Origin: Marimicrobium sp913061115
GTDB lineage: Bacteria > Pseudomonadota > Gammaproteobacteria > Pseudomonadales > Halieaceae
Length of the DNA: 64,000 bases
Assembly: GCF_047729875.1 (NCBI RefSeq)
Contig: NZ_CP159826.1
Span: 3,410,001-3,474,000 of the forward strand
Direction of reading: 5' to 3'
Part shown: positions 9,184 to 18,247 of the stretch, one piece after another
How positions within the stretch are numbered: position 1 is the stretch's first letter
How the letters are laid out: each line of letters starts with the position of its first letter
Program-made: the position numbers and the translations under genes
The notes under the pieces: generated by a model
The model's database searches: none
What the model saw: the letters and a program-made list of their open reading frames with translations, nothing else
Told to the model about the DNA's origin: nothing

Positions 9184-9957
9184 ATGTCATCCATTGAAGT
9201 TCAACAGCTGGAAAAATCTTTTTCCAGCGATGCCCAAGCGCTCTTTGCCGGATTATCATTTACGCTTGATGGCGACGAGTGCCTGTGTCTGCTCGGACCT
9301 TCGGGCTGCGGCAAGACCACACTGCTGCGCCTACTTATGGGCCTTGAACAACCCAGTAGCGGTACGATACACGTGAATCCTGCCCTGAGTGCGAAAATGA
9401 GTTATGTGTTTCAGGAACCGCGCTTGGTACCATGGCGCACGTGCCTGGAGAATGTACTTTTACCTCTGGAATTAACTGCTGAAAACAATCCCGCTGCACG
9501 TGATCGCGCAGTCGAATTGTTGCAAAAGATTGGACTTGGCGATCGTCTTGAGCACTTCCCAGATCAACTAAGCGGCGGCATGCAAATGCGCGTTGCGCTG
9601 GCACGCGCCCTGATCACGCAACCGAAAATTATTCTCCTTGACGAACCGTTTGCCGCGCTCGACGAGCGAACTCGCTTTCACATGCAAGACTTATTACTCG
9701 AGTTGAAAGCGCGCTTGCAACTGCAATATATTTTTGTCACCCACTCGATCTCCGAGGCCGTCTATCTTAGCGATCGAATTTTATTGCTAGATAATACAGG
9801 AGCCGCTAGGGACATTCGTTCACTTCCCTTTAAAGAGCGCAATCAGCCCCTAAAATTGACACCGGCGTTTAACGATATAGTGAAAGAATATTCCAGCCTA
9901 TTTAGCGACATGGAGGACAGCATGAAAAAATCTAACGCTGCCCAGTCGAAGCAATGA
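9184..9957 (+). CDS. ABC transporter ATP-binding protein (SsuB/TauB/ThiZ type)
   Basis: A 257-residue ABC ATPase with all catalytic motifs: Walker A GPSGCGKTT (~38-46), Q-loop FQEPRLVPW (~76-84), signature LSGGMQMR (~128-135), Walker B IILLDEP (~148-154) with a D-loop, and the switch His in VTHS. It powers uptake by the permease and binding protein encoded next. I start it at the ATG at 9184 (MSSIEVQQLEK), which gives a standard N-terminus; an upstream frame extension to 9118 has no family support. Its stop overlaps the permease start by four bases (ATGA), indicating translational coupling. Confidence 0.92.
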   Translation: MSSIEVQQLEKSFSSDAQALFAGLSFTLDGDECLCLLGPSGCGKTTLLRLLMGLEQPSSGTIHVNPALSAKMSYVFQEPRLVPWRTCLENVLLPLELTAENNPAARDRAVELLQKIGLGDRLEHFPDQLSGGMQMRVALARALITQPKIILLDEPFAALDERTRFHMQDLLLELKARLQLQYIFVTHSISEAVYLSDRILLLDNTGAARDIRSLPFKERNQPLKLTPAFNDIVKEYSSLFSDMEDSMKKSNAAQSKQ

Positions 9958-10727
9958 TCACCACAATAAGGCAATGGATAGCGGATAAACTCCCAGCGTG
10001 GATTTTTCTCGCAGGGCTGTTATCAATTTGGCAATTAATCGTCGTACAGAAATGGGTGGCATCCTATCTGCTGCCCTCTCCCTTGCAGATTTTTGATACC
10101 ACGCTAGAAATGTGGCCGGATATTTTCGCAGCGACATTGAGTACCGCACAGTCAATTCTTTGGGGTTTAGGATTAAGTTTAATCATCGGCGTGTCCTCGG
10201 CACTGATCTTTTTTTCGATCCCGATTGCACGCCGCGCAGTATTGCCCTTTTGCATTTTTTTTCAAACTGTCCCGATAATTGCCATTGCTCCTCTGCTGGT
10301 GATCTGGTTCGGTTATGGCCAGCCGACGGTCAATGCTTCAGCCTTCATTGTGTCGTTGTTTCCAATTCTCGCCAATACGTTAACCGGACTTCAAGAAACC
10401 GACCCCCAGTTGAAGGAATTATTTAGATTGTATAAGCCATCACGGTGGCAACTGGTTTTCAAATTGCAAATACCTTCTGCGATTCCCTACATCATTACCG
10501 GTATAAAAATATCTGCTGGACTCGCCGTGGTCGGCGCCATTGTCGGGGAATTTATTGCCGGCGGCGGACTTGGGAGCCTCATTGATGCGGCGCGCACTCA
10601 GCAGCGTGTAGACCTTGTATTCAGTGGCGTATTTATGTCGAGCGCCTTGGCATTGTCGCTAGTCTATACCATCAATTTAGTGACCGGCCTACTCTTTCGG
10701 AACAGGCCTTACTTAAGGAAACAATAA
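9954..10727 (+). CDS. ABC transporter permease (SsuC/TauC/ThiX type)
   Basis: A 257-residue inner-membrane permease with about six helices and the binding-protein-dependent transport signature: the EAA-like loop runs near residues 143-180 (KELFRLYKPSRWQLVFKLQIP) and is followed by a SAGLAVVGAIVGEFI segment. This is the pattern of the nitrate/sulfonate/taurine permease class, which also includes permeases for thiamine-precursor pyrimidines. It overlaps the ATPase gene by four bases and its stop codon overlaps the next start by one base (TAATG), so the three genes form one tight operon. Confidence 0.92.
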   Translation: MITTIRQWIADKLPAWIFLAGLLSIWQLIVVQKWVASYLLPSPLQIFDTTLEMWPDIFAATLSTAQSILWGLGLSLIIGVSSALIFFSIPIARRAVLPFCIFFQTVPIIAIAPLLVIWFGYGQPTVNASAFIVSLFPILANTLTGLQETDPQLKELFRLYKPSRWQLVFKLQIPSAIPYIITGIKISAGLAVVGAIVGEFIAGGGLGSLIDAARTQQRVDLVFSGVFMSSALALSLVYTINLVTGLLFRNRPYLRKQ

Positions 10728-11674
10728 TGCGAAAATTTTTAGGATTTTTGTTCGCCGTTGCCTGGAGCACGCAGTTGCTAGCGCAGCAGATAGGGTCGAC
10801 CGCACCTCTGGTTCTCGCATTGAACTGGAAGCCTGAACCACAGTTCGGAGGCTTCTACGCCGCGCAACTACGGGGCTATTATCGGGACAATGCCCTTGAC
10901 GTAAAAATTATCGAGGGAGGTTCTGGCACACCAACGATTCAAATGCTGGCGGCCGGGAAGATCGATTATGCGGTTGTTTCAGCGGATGAAGTCGTCATCG
11001 CACATGCGCGCGGTGCCACTAATATCGTCGCGTTATTCGCCACCTTTCAAATTAGCCCACAAGCCATTATGACGCATGCCCAGCGCGGCTTCACATCGAT
11101 CGAAGAAATCCTGCATAGCGATGGCGTTTTATTGTGGCAGGCCGGCCTGCCTTACAGTCAATATTTGAAGAAAGAGTACTCGCCTATCGAGGTGTTTACA
11201 GCACCGTATCTCGGAGGCATCGGCAGTTTTCAAAATGACAGCAAGGTTTCACAGCAATGTTTCATCAGTAGCGAGCCGCTGACTGCGCTAGCGGCGGGAC
11301 TCAAGATCAACACGTTTTTAGTCGCCGATACCGGCTACAATCCCTACACCACGGTGTTAGCCACTACTCGTGAACGCTGGAAAGCCTCCCCATCTGAAGT
11401 GAAAGGCATGATAGCCGCAGTGCGCAGTGGTTGGAATGATTATCTGGAAAAGCCGGAAGAGACCAATCGTGCAATGCAGGCGCTCAATAAGGCAATGTCG
11501 GCGGTTACTTTTACGCACAGTGCGCAAGCGCAGCAATCATTGATAAAAACGGACACCACCGCACGCGTCGGCGAAATGACGTTGGCACGCTGGCAGACGC
11601 TGGGCGATCAGCTGCTTGATCTAAAGATAATCCAGAAGCCGGTGTCGGCGAAAGACCTTTTTATTGATTTGTAA
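10727..11674 (+). CDS. NMT1/THI5-like ABC substrate-binding protein
   Basis: A 315-residue periplasmic binding protein. A Sec signal peptide is visible (MRKFLGFLFAVAW... cut near LAQQ). The mature N-terminus has LNWKPEPQFGGFYAAQ and then GGSGTPTIQMLAAGKIDYAV, characteristic of NMT1/THI5-like proteins such as ThiY, which bind thiamine-precursor pyrimidines; riboflavin-type RibY proteins share this pattern. The exact ligand is not decided by sequence. The 1-base overlap with the permease gene marks it as the third gene of the importer operon. I see no thiamine riboswitch upstream, so precursor uptake is likely but unproven. Confidence 0.88.
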   Translation: MRKFLGFLFAVAWSTQLLAQQIGSTAPLVLALNWKPEPQFGGFYAAQLRGYYRDNALDVKIIEGGSGTPTIQMLAAGKIDYAVVSADEVVIAHARGATNIVALFATFQISPQAIMTHAQRGFTSIEEILHSDGVLLWQAGLPYSQYLKKEYSPIEVFTAPYLGGIGSFQNDSKVSQQCFISSEPLTALAAGLKINTFLVADTGYNPYTTVLATTRERWKASPSEVKGMIAAVRSGWNDYLEKPEETNRAMQALNKAMSAVTFTHSAQAQQSLIKTDTTARVGEMTLARWQTLGDQLLDLKIIQKPVSAKDLFIDL

Positions 11675-11840
11675 CCTAAAAAAGCAGCTTCCAGAGGGCG
11701 ACAATATAGTTCGGCATCTATAAGAAGCAATGCTTGGACAACAATGCGCGGGGACAATCTGTCGCCGTATGCGCAATCATCACCCAATAGCGGGCAGTGA
11801 AAGTGGCCGAAATTGGCCACCACCAGAGCAAGCGCTATAC

Positions 11841-12878
11841 TTAGTCACCGCGGCAGAAAGCCGCTAGGTCGCGGGCAGTATCCCGACTGATATCGGGGCA
11901 ACACATCGGAAATATCTCTGTCCCATGAATGGTGCCCATCACCTGCCGGCAACGCGCGTCAACGCCATTTTTTATCAGTAGGCGGTAGAAATTTACGCCT
12001 TCGTCACGCAGCGGGTCACATTCATTCACACTGATGACAATCGGGGGCAACCCAACCACATCATCGTCCTGTGCAAAACCAGGCCATGCTAGGGGATTAC
12101 GGTTTTCCAATTCTTCAATGCCATAAGCCATTGCGCCGTTATTGTTATGCAGATCCAATAGCAAGCCATTATTCTCTGTCGAAGACGGGTTTTGAGGCAA
12201 CGGCCAAACCCCTGCGATATAAGGACACAACGCATAAAGTCCCTGAATGAGACCAAGCATACCCTCACGCTTCAGTCGCATTCCGGTGGCCAGTGTTAAG
12301 TTCCCGCCACCGCTCTCGCCGGCGACAATAATTCTGGCAGCATCGATACCCAGTGACTCGGCCTGCCCGGACAACCATTTTAAACCCGCAACGCAGTCAT
12401 TCAGTCCCGCCGGATAGGGAGCCACTTCTTCTGCGGAAGATGGCGTCAGAGCATTACGGAAATCCACCATAGCGACAGCGATTCCCTGCGCAGCAATAAT
12501 CTTGCCCCATGCCCGATAGTTACCATCAAAACAGGACATCGCCTGCATGCCACCTCCGTGGATATAGTAAACACAGGGGAGACGCTCTTCCGACTTAGGT
12601 CGGATAAACTGAATCAAGATTTTATTCTCGTCCGGTACAGAATTAAATTCCAGTGTGCTGATTTCCAACCCTTCAGAAGGCGCAATCTCCGGAGTGTCAC
12701 ACAGCTCCATAAAACCTCTAAGCCCCTCTGCCATCTCCAGTGCCTGGGGGCTGTTGGCCCGCTCGAGCATTTCCTCGCGGCTATTGACGTTCGAGCCCGG
12801 AGGCAACAACATGCCCCCCATCAAAGCCTTGATGCGCGGATCGATACGGGGGTCATCATTCATATTGATATTGCTCAT
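11841..12878 (-). CDS. alpha/beta hydrolase of the hormone-sensitive-lipase (HSL) family
   Basis: A 345-residue hydrolase without signal peptide. The HSL-type oxyanion motif HGGGM lies near residue 107, the nucleophile elbow GESGG near 184, the Asp in NECDPLRDEG near 290 and the His in TIHGTE near 322, completing the triad. Such enzymes cleave short- to medium-chain esters. It is downstream of an acyl-CoA synthetase on the same strand, separated by 45 bases, so the pair may be one operon in which a released carboxylic acid is activated to its CoA thioester. Confidence 0.9.
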   Translation of the reverse strand: MSNINMNDDPRIDPRIKALMGGMLLPPGSNVNSREEMLERANSPQALEMAEGLRGFMELCDTPEIAPSEGLEISTLEFNSVPDENKILIQFIRPKSEERLPCVYYIHGGGMQAMSCFDGNYRAWGKIIAAQGIAVAMVDFRNALTPSSAEEVAPYPAGLNDCVAGLKWLSGQAESLGIDAARIIVAGESGGGNLTLATGMRLKREGMLGLIQGLYALCPYIAGVWPLPQNPSSTENNGLLLDLHNNNGAMAYGIEELENRNPLAWPGFAQDDDVVGLPPIVISVNECDPLRDEGVNFYRLLIKNGVDARCRQVMGTIHGTEIFPMCCPDISRDTARDLAAFCRGD

Positions 12879-12923
12879 AGCACGCCTGGTCTCTTGTGTT
12901 AGGTAAATACTCGGTTTTTAGTG

Positions 12924-14624
12924 CTACTGTGCATCCGCCAAATCAAGTAAATCGCGTACTTCGCGTTTTACGAATTTTCCGTTGGCATTGCGCGGCAGCG
13001 GCGCATCCACGAGCCATATGTAGCGGGGTATCTTATAAGACGATAGTGTCTCCCTCAGATATGCGCGCAGTCCCTCCGTATCTACAGAACCCACTTGCGT
13101 CAAATAAATGGCTGCCGCAACCTCCTCTCCCAGGCGCTCGTCTTCAACACCAAAGACTACGCACTCTGCGACTGACTCGTGCTCAAAGAGTGCACTTTCT
13201 ACTTCCGCACAGTACACGTTTTCACCGCCACGGAGCACCATATCCTTGGCGCGGTCTACAAGATAGATGAACTCATCTCCATCCATATATGCGACGTCGC
13301 CCGTGTGAAGCCAGCCATCCGTTATCTCCTGGGCCGTGGCCTCGGGTCGATTCAGGTAGCCTTTTATGACGCAGGCACCTCGCACCCAAAGTTCCCCAGC
13401 CTCACCGGTTGCAACGGTATCGCCAGTTTCATTCACACACTTGGCTTCAAAGGTGGGTAACGCACGGCCAACACTTTCTGGGCGGTCCACCAGATAAACG
13501 TCCGATAAGACTGAAATAACGCCGCAGGTTTCCGTCATACCATAACCGGCACCTGGCGCCGCATTTTTCATTACTTTATTCATTTTACGCGTCAGATCAG
13601 GCTGCACTGCGGCCCCACCACCGCCCATACTTTTAAGGCTGGAGGTATCCCTAGTGGCAAAATCAGGATGAAGCATCATTTCGCGTGACATCATAGGCAC
13701 GGCACTGAAGGTCGTCACCTTTTCCTCCTCGATAATACGCAGTGCTTCGCCAGCATCCCATTTGTACATGTGTATTAATTTACCGCCTGTAGCGGCGATC
13801 CCTTGTGCCACACAGTTATTACCCGTCACGTGAAATAGAGGAGTGGCAACAAGCGCTATAGGGATCTGCTCGGGATCCATTGTGCCTTTCGCTTCGACAC
13901 CTGCCCTGGCCAGGGCGGTGGACTGCAAAGTACGATTAAAACCGATATTCATCAAATTTGACACGCAGCCGCGATGCGTTAATTGAGCACCCTTGGGGGT
14001 GCCCGTAGTCCCAGAGGTGTAAAACACGCAGGCATCATCATCCGGATCGACAGACACCTCGGGCATGGCGCTCTCAGTATTAATGACCTCACGCCAGTCC
14101 ACCACATTATCGGGCACGCCATCGCGCAAGCGCACTCCACAGACAATCAGACTCTGAAAGTCTTCGCGGATCTCTTCGAACCGTAAAAGACGCTCTTCAT
14201 CGCAGATCATCACCTTAGGCTCCGAATCTTTCAATGCGTAGTGCATCTCCTTTGGCACCCACCATGCATTCATACCAACGACAGCAGCACCCATCGACAC
14301 AACGGCCCAATAGGCCAGCATCCACTCCGGATAGTTTCGCATAGCAATGGCAACTCGATCACCGGGTTGCACACCCTGTGTCGAAAGCCAGTTGGCGATG
14401 GATGCCGTCATTTCATGAGCTTGCGTGTACGTGTAACGTTCGTCTTGGAACACAAGATATTCCCGATCCTGATAAGCAGCAGTACCCTGCCAGATCTCAC
14501 GTAAAGATGCAGGCGCGTGTTTATAGCTGCGCACTGGATAGCCGCGCACTTCTAGGGTTTCGATCTCAAATAATTGCCCGGCGGCCGTCAATTCGTCCCA
14601 GACATTCCTTAACTCATCGTACAT
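12924..14624 (-). CDS. AMP-dependent acyl-CoA synthetase (class I adenylate-forming)
   Basis: A 566-residue adenylate-forming ligase. The phosphate loop YTSGTTGTPKGAQLTH is near residues 200-215, the adenine motif GYGMTETCG near 364, the hinge GWLHTGDVAYMDGD near 443-456 with VDRAKDMVLRGGENV following, and the catalytic Lys in PRNANGKFVKR near the C-terminus. It activates a carboxylic acid to its CoA thioester through an acyl-AMP intermediate; chain type is not readable. It is divergent from the alkyl-DHAP-synthase-like operon with ~370 bases between, so shared control is possible. Start at ATG 14624; there is no strong ribosome site. Confidence 0.93.
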   Translation of the reverse strand: MYDELRNVWDELTAAGQLFEIETLEVRGYPVRSYKHAPASLREIWQGTAAYQDREYLVFQDERYTYTQAHEMTASIANWLSTQGVQPGDRVAIAMRNYPEWMLAYWAVVSMGAAVVGMNAWWVPKEMHYALKDSEPKVMICDEERLLRFEEIREDFQSLIVCGVRLRDGVPDNVVDWREVINTESAMPEVSVDPDDDACVFYTSGTTGTPKGAQLTHRGCVSNLMNIGFNRTLQSTALARAGVEAKGTMDPEQIPIALVATPLFHVTGNNCVAQGIAATGGKLIHMYKWDAGEALRIIEEEKVTTFSAVPMMSREMMLHPDFATRDTSSLKSMGGGGAAVQPDLTRKMNKVMKNAAPGAGYGMTETCGVISVLSDVYLVDRPESVGRALPTFEAKCVNETGDTVATGEAGELWVRGACVIKGYLNRPEATAQEITDGWLHTGDVAYMDGDEFIYLVDRAKDMVLRGGENVYCAEVESALFEHESVAECVVFGVEDERLGEEVAAAIYLTQVGSVDTEGLRAYLRETLSSYKIPRYIWLVDAPLPRNANGKFVKREVRDLLDLADAQ

Positions 14625-14993
14625 TCGGCTACTGCTCCAAAATGTTTATTGCGTATCACTCAGAATAGCCGCGACACCGATATCCATCAATAGATAATTC
14701 GAATTTAATCGACCATCCGATGGCCGGCATATTAGAGCGACAACTTCCGCAGTAGCGAGCTATGAGTTCACCCAGACTGCAACCGGCCTATCCGACGTTT
14801 TTAGGAGGCAGGAGAGGCGATTCTCTAAGGGATAGTGGACACACTTCTGTTTACGCAGAACTTTCTACTAAATCATCAAACAAAGGTTTAAAATCCCCGC
14901 TCACAAGCTTTGTCGAGAAGGCTCCCGTGGACAGCTGAAGACTCTGTTCAGCAGTGGAGGTTTTTGGGCTCATAACAGTATCAGGTGTCTAAG
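14625..14993. other. 369-base divergent region, acyl-CoA synthetase / AGPS-like operon
   Basis: It separates a leftward synthetase gene from a rightward three-gene operon and must hold both promoters. The only frame of note is a 40-codon one at 14851-14973 on the minus strand, listed separately. A purine-rich GGAGGCAGGAGAGG stretch near 14804 resembles a ribosome site but has no gene behind it. Confidence 0.4.
14851..14973 (-). CDS. possible 40-residue protein, unknown
   Basis: An ATG-to-TAA frame whose composition looks protein-like (starts MSPKTSTAEQSLQ, has GDFKPLFDDLVESSA at the end, amphipathic). No clear ribosome site precedes it and I recognise no family. It could be a small gene upstream of the synthetase gene, a remnant, or chance. 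Confidence 0.2.
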   Translation of the reverse strand: MSPKTSTAEQSLQLSTGAFSTKLVSGDFKPLFDDLVESSA

Positions 14994-16592
14994 ATGAAGA
15001 GATGGAATGGTTGGGGCGACGACGACAATGCGCTTGACTATGAATTGAGTGCTGCGGCCTTGCGCTTTCTGGAGGGTCTAATCGGGGAATCCAAGCCTCT
15101 TCCAGATGCAAGCTTGGAGCACGTTCTGGCCACTGTGCCCGCGTCGCGCCTTCCACCAGACGATCTCTACAGCCTAGATGCAGAGGACCGATTGCGGCAC
15201 GCCCGTGGTCAAAGTCTACCAGATTGGCTTGCGTTACGGAGTGGCGCGGTGGGTGTTTTCCCCGATGCCGTAGCGTTTCCGCGCAGCACTGAGGAGGTTC
15301 GATCCTTACTTCAAATGGCAAACGAACGGCAGATTGACATTATCGCCTATGGCGGCGGCACATCTGTAGTCGGGCATATAAATCCGGAGGAAGACGGCCG
15401 CCCAGTGCTGACCATCGATATGACGCGCATGGATCAACTCATGAGCCTAGACAAAGAGAGTCAAATTGCGACCTTTGGGGCAGGCACTATCGGGCCCCGC
15501 GTGGAAGCACAACTCAAAACTGAAGGCTATACTTTGGGGCACTACCCACAGTCTTGGGAGCTTTCTACTATTGGGGGTTGGGTCGCCAGCCGTTCCAGTG
15601 GCCAGCAGTCATTACGTTATGGGCGTATTGAGCAGATGTTCGCCGGAGGCCGCATCGAAACGCTAAAGGGCACTTTGGATATTCCCACGGTTCCTGCTTC
15701 ATCAGCGGGACCCGATGTGCGTGAATTTTTCCTCGGCACAGAGGGGCGCATGGGTATCATTACCGAGGTTAAAGCCCGCGTAACACCGTTACCCGAGCAG
15801 GAATCTTTTCACGTATTATTTTTCCCCACCTGGGAGACTGGACTGGCCGCAGTGCGTGAAATCGTCCAGAGTAAAATGCAACTTTCCATGATGCGCCTGA
15901 GCAACCAAATCGAAACTTTCACACAGCTTCGGCTAGCGGGCGGAGCTCAGGTAATTACCTTACTGGAGAAATATCTCAGTTTACGTGGAGCCGGTGACAA
16001 TAAAGTTATGTTCACATTCGGTGTCACCGGATCTAAAGGCCAATGTCAGTCAGCACTGAAGCTTACCCGCCAAATTGCCAAGCGTCATGGCGGTGTAGGC
16101 GCCGGCCCTGCGCTAGGAAAAAAGTGGGAGCACAGCCGATTTCGCTCGCCTTATTTACGCCATGGATTGTGGGATTCCGGCTATGCCGTTGACACCATGG
16201 AAACTGCTATCGACTGGGTGCGAGTGCCCGAGGCAGCAGCAGGAATTCAGGCTGATATTACCAACGCCTTGTCAGACGAGGGAGAAGCTGTGCATGCCTT
16301 CACGCATCTTTCTCATTTCTATGGTCAGGGCTCAAGTATTTATACAACGTATATATTTCGCTGCGGCAGCGACTACGAAACAACCTTGGCTCGGTGGGAA
16401 AAACTGAAGGCGGCCGGTGCTGAAGCCATTGTCCGCTTTGGTGGCACTATCAGCCATCAACACGGGGTAGGAAAAGATCATGCAAAATATCTATCCGCAG
16501 AAAAAGGTGAGCTGGGCATTGAAGCCATTCAGACTCTGGTAGAACTGTTTGACCCACAGCAACAAATGAATCCAGGTAAGCTAGTTCCCTGA
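14994..16592 (+). CDS. FAD-binding oxidoreductase, alkyldihydroxyacetonephosphate synthase-like
   Basis: A 532-residue flavoprotein of the VAO/PCMH fold. The N-terminus MKRWNGWGD is the hallmark of AGPS-like enzymes. The FAD-binding loop YGGGTSVVGH is near residue 118, LGTEGRMGIITE near 248, and ISHQHGVGKDH near 485. Eukaryotic AGPS exchanges the acyl chain of acyl-DHAP for a fatty alcohol to make alkyl-DHAP, the ether bond of ether lipids; bacterial homologues are mostly uncharacterised. Eukaryotic enzymes have three consecutive His at the last motif, but here the middle one is Gln. I choose ATG 14994 (TCAGG site 8 bases upstream) over GTG 14985. First gene of a three-gene operon. Confidence 0.88.
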   Translation: MKRWNGWGDDDNALDYELSAAALRFLEGLIGESKPLPDASLEHVLATVPASRLPPDDLYSLDAEDRLRHARGQSLPDWLALRSGAVGVFPDAVAFPRSTEEVRSLLQMANERQIDIIAYGGGTSVVGHINPEEDGRPVLTIDMTRMDQLMSLDKESQIATFGAGTIGPRVEAQLKTEGYTLGHYPQSWELSTIGGWVASRSSGQQSLRYGRIEQMFAGGRIETLKGTLDIPTVPASSAGPDVREFFLGTEGRMGIITEVKARVTPLPEQESFHVLFFPTWETGLAAVREIVQSKMQLSMMRLSNQIETFTQLRLAGGAQVITLLEKYLSLRGAGDNKVMFTFGVTGSKGQCQSALKLTRQIAKRHGGVGAGPALGKKWEHSRFRSPYLRHGLWDSGYAVDTMETAIDWVRVPEAAAGIQADITNALSDEGEAVHAFTHLSHFYGQGSSIYTTYIFRCGSDYETTLARWEKLKAAGAEAIVRFGGTISHQHGVGKDHAKYLSAEKGELGIEAIQTLVELFDPQQQMNPGKLVP

Positions 16593-16621
16593 ATGATATT
16601 CGATAACACAAAGGCTTAACA

Positions 16622-18223
16622 ATGAACGTGCGAAGTACCACTTTTACTGATCGGAAGGCACTTTGGAAGACGCTCCAGCAGGGAGACTCTAACTGGGACA
16701 TGGTGATTGTCGGCGGCGGCATTATAGGTGCTGGCATTTTACGCGAAGCCGCCAGGCGAGGGATTAAGGCCTTGCTGGTAGAACAACAAGACTTTGCCTC
16801 GGGCACATCCAGCCGATCATCCAAAATGGTTCATGGTGGCCTGCGCTATATCAGCCATGGGGATATTAAGCTGACCAAAGACTCTCTTCGTGAACGGGAG
16901 CGGCTATTGCGAGAGGTCCCAGGACTCATCGACCGCATGGGGTATTTTTTCACCCTTAGAAAAGGTCAGTTTCCCGGGCGGTTTGTGTTCGGTCTTTTGC
17001 TGGCCCTATACGACTGGTTAGCGGGCATCAAAAACCACCGGTACTTCAACAAAGCCTCAGTCCAGCAGCAGTTTTCTGGCATCAACAGTCACGGGCTCAA
17101 TGGCGCCATGTATTACACCGACACAGTGACAGACGATGCGAGACTAGTACTGCGCGTACTTCAGGATGCTACGGAGGCAGGGGGCGTTGCGGTCAACTAC
17201 ATGAAAGTTGAATCCTTGCTCAAGACAGAGGGGCAAGTAACAGGCGTAGTCATCAAGAATACCGAAAATACAGAACAGGTTGAAATACAGTGTAAGTCGG
17301 TCGTTAACGCAACTGGAGCCTGGGCGGACCGGCTAAGAAATGAAGTTAACTCGGAAAAGCGTATTCGACCCCTGCGTGGCAGTCATCTTGTGCTTCCAAT
17401 GTCGAAGCTCCCTGTAGAGGACGCGCTGACTCTTTTTCACCCTGTTGATAAACGTCCGGTGTTTATATTTCCGTGGGAAGGCACCACGGTAGTGGGTACT
17501 ACAGATCTTGATCACAATGAAGATCTGGATGAAGAACCGGTTATCAGTGAACAAGAACTAGCGTACCTGCTGGAAGCCGTGGATGCACTTTTCCCACAAC
17601 ATAGCCTGTCTCGAGACGACATTCTTTCAACCTGGTCGGGGGTCCGCCCAGTAATAGGATCGGATGAAGCGAGAGATCCTTCAAAGGAAAGACGAGACCA
17701 CGCGGTATGGCATGATAAAGGGCTTGTGACGGTCAGTGGAGGCAAGCTCACCACCTTTCGCCTGATCGCACTGGATGCCATTAAGGCGGCAGCCGAAACG
17801 CTTGGCAATATCGAGATACTGGAGAGCGATGATTGCATTTTCAAAGCCCCCGGGATTACAGCGACCGAACTCAACATAGCAGACCACCAATGGGCTCAAC
17901 GGTTGATCGGCCGTTACGGGAAGCATGCCAAGACCCTGATGACTGAGGCTACCGATGCAGAGCGTTTGCCTATAGAAACTACGGCATTTTGCCTAGCGGA
18001 GTGCCGCTGGGCTGCACGCAATGAATCGGTGGTGCACCTGGATGACTTAATGCTGCGTCGCACTCGACTAGGCTCAATATTGGAACATGGAGGGGAAAGT
18101 CTGTTTCCGGCTATTGAACAGATTTGTGCGCAGGAACTGAACTGGGATGCCGAGCTTTGGAAAAGGGAACTGTCGCGCTACCGAGAGATCTGGAGAACAC
18201 GCTATTACCTGCCAGGCGCATAA
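16622..18223 (+). CDS. glycerol-3-phosphate dehydrogenase/oxidase family flavoprotein (GlpD-like)
   Basis: A 533-residue FAD enzyme. The dinucleotide fold VIVGGGIIGAGILREAARRG starts near residue 28, then DFASGTSSRSSKMVHGGLRY (~60-79), the GlpA/GlpD signature. A second conserved block is WSGVRPVIG (~340), followed by HDKGLVTVSGGKLTTFR (~363-379). GlpD oxidises sn-glycerol-3-phosphate to DHAP at the membrane, passing electrons to quinone. It lies 29 bases after the AGPS-like gene and 24 before the kinase gene, so here its substrate may be an alkylated glycerol phosphate instead of free G3P. That is inference from context. Confidence 0.92.
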   Translation: MNVRSTTFTDRKALWKTLQQGDSNWDMVIVGGGIIGAGILREAARRGIKALLVEQQDFASGTSSRSSKMVHGGLRYISHGDIKLTKDSLRERERLLREVPGLIDRMGYFFTLRKGQFPGRFVFGLLLALYDWLAGIKNHRYFNKASVQQQFSGINSHGLNGAMYYTDTVTDDARLVLRVLQDATEAGGVAVNYMKVESLLKTEGQVTGVVIKNTENTEQVEIQCKSVVNATGAWADRLRNEVNSEKRIRPLRGSHLVLPMSKLPVEDALTLFHPVDKRPVFIFPWEGTTVVGTTDLDHNEDLDEEPVISEQELAYLLEAVDALFPQHSLSRDDILSTWSGVRPVIGSDEARDPSKERRDHAVWHDKGLVTVSGGKLTTFRLIALDAIKAAAETLGNIEILESDDCIFKAPGITATELNIADHQWAQRLIGRYGKHAKTLMTEATDAERLPIETTAFCLAECRWAARNESVVHLDDLMLRRTRLGSILEHGGESLFPAIEQICAQELNWDAELWKRELSRYREIWRTRYYLPGA

Positions 18224-18247
18224 GAGCCAACCAGAAAGAGCAACCGC

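Noticed and set aside
14985..14993. GTG start for the AGPS-like gene
   Set aside because: The ATG at 14994 gives the conserved MKRWNGWGD N-terminus and a better spaced ribosome site.
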